Assembly: GCA_025451135.1 (NCBI GenBank)
Contig: JANWKW010000037.1
Location: forward strand, 1-6,918
Source: Vulcanimicrobiia bacterium
GTDB lineage: Bacteria; Vulcanimicrobiota; Vulcanimicrobiia; Vulcanimicrobiales; Vulcanimicrobiaceae
Direction: 5' to 3'
DNA: 6,918 nucleotides
The position numbers and the translations under genes are program-made. The notes under the pieces are model-generated. The model was not told the origin of the DNA. It searched no databases and saw only the letters and a list, made by a program, of their open reading frames with translations. Every line of letters starts with the position of its first letter. Position 1 is the first letter of the stretch. Below are positions 6,093 to 6,918 of this stretch, piece by piece.

Positions 6093-6872
6093 CTAGCTCG
6101 CGGGCTCGATGAAGCGCCGCGCGGTCTCGTCGAAACGCCAGGCGTTGCCGCTCGTGAGGTGCACGCCGCCGACGTAGCGGTTCAGCGTCTGCGATTCGAG
6201 CCAATCGCCGTCGCCCGCCAGGAGCCTTCGCCCGACCGCGGTCGGCATGCGCGCGCCTTCTTCTCCTTCGATCGCCGGCGACGGTCCGCTCGCGAGCTCG
6301 TCGAGCACCGCGAAGAACGACGCATCGCCCATGAATGCGGCCTCTTCGCGCGCTTGCGAACGGCGGAACAACTCATCGTCCTTGGCGAGCCCGCGGGCGA
6401 CCGATTCGAGCGCTTGACGCTGCGAGCGCGAGAGCCCGTCGCGGCCCGGATACTCCTCGCAGAGCCGCGCGAACGCCGCTCGCAGATGCGGCAGTCCGAG
6501 GCGTTCTTCGTTGCTGAACATCGCGAGCATGGCCGGGTCGTCGCAGGTGAATGCCGCCCACGCGGCCTGCGCCGACGCGACGATGCCGTCGGTTATCGTC
6601 CGCCGCTTGGGATGGAGCGCGGCCAATTCGATCGCGTCGAGCGCGCCGAGGTAGTGGTCGCTCTGCACGATCGTGACGCGGCCCGGTTCGAGATCGAGGC
6701 CGGCGATCGTGTCGAGGATCTGGAGCAGCTGGAGCTGGTCGTACAGATCGTGCTCGAACCAGAGCACGACTTCGTCGAACTCTTGGGCGCGACGCACCGG
6801 CGCGTCGCGAACTTCGATGGCGCGTTTGGTCGTGATCTGATTGCCGTAGCCGCGGTCGTTGGGGTAGGGCAT
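6093..6872 (-). CDS. DUF1835-type protein, probably N-terminally truncated
   Basis: A 259-aa open frame from ATG 6872. The core matches DUF1835 proteins of unknown function: EFDEVVLWFEHDLYDQLQLL (31-50) is the family hallmark. Further family-like stretches are IELAALHPKRRTIT (81-94), AQAAWAAF (101-108), LPHLRAAFARLCEEYPG (127-143), LSRSQRQALE (147-156) and the C-terminal GRRLLAGDGDWLE (214-226)/VGGVHLTSG (234-242). Family members normally have about 60 more residues at the N-terminus, including an NGD-type start and a GPVP motif. The GPVP is visible just upstream in the same frame, behind a TAA stop. The present ORF therefore lacks part of the domain and may be a broken gene or a re-initiated product. 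The ATG has no good ribosome binding site. It heads a leftward unit with the NTF2-like and STAS genes. No enzymatic activity is known to me for this family. Confidence 0.75.
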   Translation of the reverse strand: MPYPNDRGYGNQITTKRAIEVRDAPVRRAQEFDEVVLWFEHDLYDQLQLLQILDTIAGLDLEPGRVTIVQSDHYLGALDAIELAALHPKRRTITDGIVASAQAAWAAFTCDDPAMLAMFSNEERLGLPHLRAAFARLCEEYPGRDGLSRSQRQALESVARGLAKDDELFRRSQAREEAAFMGDASFFAVLDELASGPSPAIEGEEGARMPTAVGRRLLAGDGDWLESQTLNRYVGGVHLTSGNAWRFDETARRFIEPAS

Positions 6873-6890
6873 GCGGACGGCGCTGACGTC

Positions 6891-6918
6891 TTAGAGCTTG
6901 CCGGGCGGGACGGGGCCT
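6891..6918 (-). pseudogene. Upstream remnant of the DUF1835 reading frame ending in an in-frame TAA
   Basis: Reading leftward from 6917 in the same frame as the DUF1835 ORF gives GPVPPGKL, then TAA (complement of 6891-6893), then DVSAVR and the ATG at 6872. GPVP followed by a short variable stretch and xxVR is what I recall of the DUF1835 N-terminal half. The peptide before the stop therefore looks like the start of the same gene and not the end of another. Alternatively it could be the coincidental 3' end of an upstream gene. Only eight codons are in view. Confidence 0.5.

Overview
The window is G+C-rich bacterial chromosomal DNA, roughly two-thirds or more G+C by eye, with GGAG-type ribosome binding sites and several GTG/TTG starts. 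Genes are packed tightly, with overlapping or near-overlapping ends. There are no rRNA, tRNA, IS, phage or CRISPR signs. No phylum marker is present. The composition and the uncommon gene mix would suit an environmental high-GC bacterium (for example a soil lineage), but I cannot place it further.

Layout, left to right. (1) The 5' part of a leftward corA-type Mg2+/divalent-cation channel gene runs off the left edge (1-408). (2) A 178-bp divergent intergenic region (409-586) is unusually A+T-rich in its right half. It carries a GC-rich hairpin and a cluster of DnaA-box-like 9-mers. (3) A rightward ArsB/NhaD-like (ion transporter superfamily) membrane permease follows (587-1828). (4) A leftward, translationally coupled three-gene unit is read as 3981->1825: an unrecognised 153-aa protein, an HhH-GPD (AlkA/OGG1-like) DNA glycosylase, and a stand-alone CHAD protein. 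Its last stop codon overlaps the permease stop. (5) Divergent from that unit, across 83 bp, is a rightward glcF-like gene (4065-5405), the two-cluster Fe-S/CCG subunit of glycolate oxidase. (6) A second leftward unit is read from beyond the right edge to 5348: a DUF1835-type protein whose family-typical N-terminus is cut off by an in-frame TAA, a small NTF2/SnoaL-like protein, and a STAS-domain anti-sigma-factor-antagonist-like protein. The STAS gene overlaps the 3' end of glcF by 58 bp, tail to tail.

Functionally this looks like ordinary accessory and housekeeping DNA (cation transport, oxyanion/anion permease, DNA base repair, polyphosphate-associated CHAD, glycolate metabolism, partner-switch signalling), not one coherent system. 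The points most worth a second look are the probable nonsense codon in the DUF1835 reading frame at 6891-6893 and the DnaA-box-like cluster at about 476-539. The glycosylase/CHAD operon with its unrecognised first gene, and the glcF with no visible glcD/glcE, come next. I do not see convincing evidence for a novel multi-gene system.
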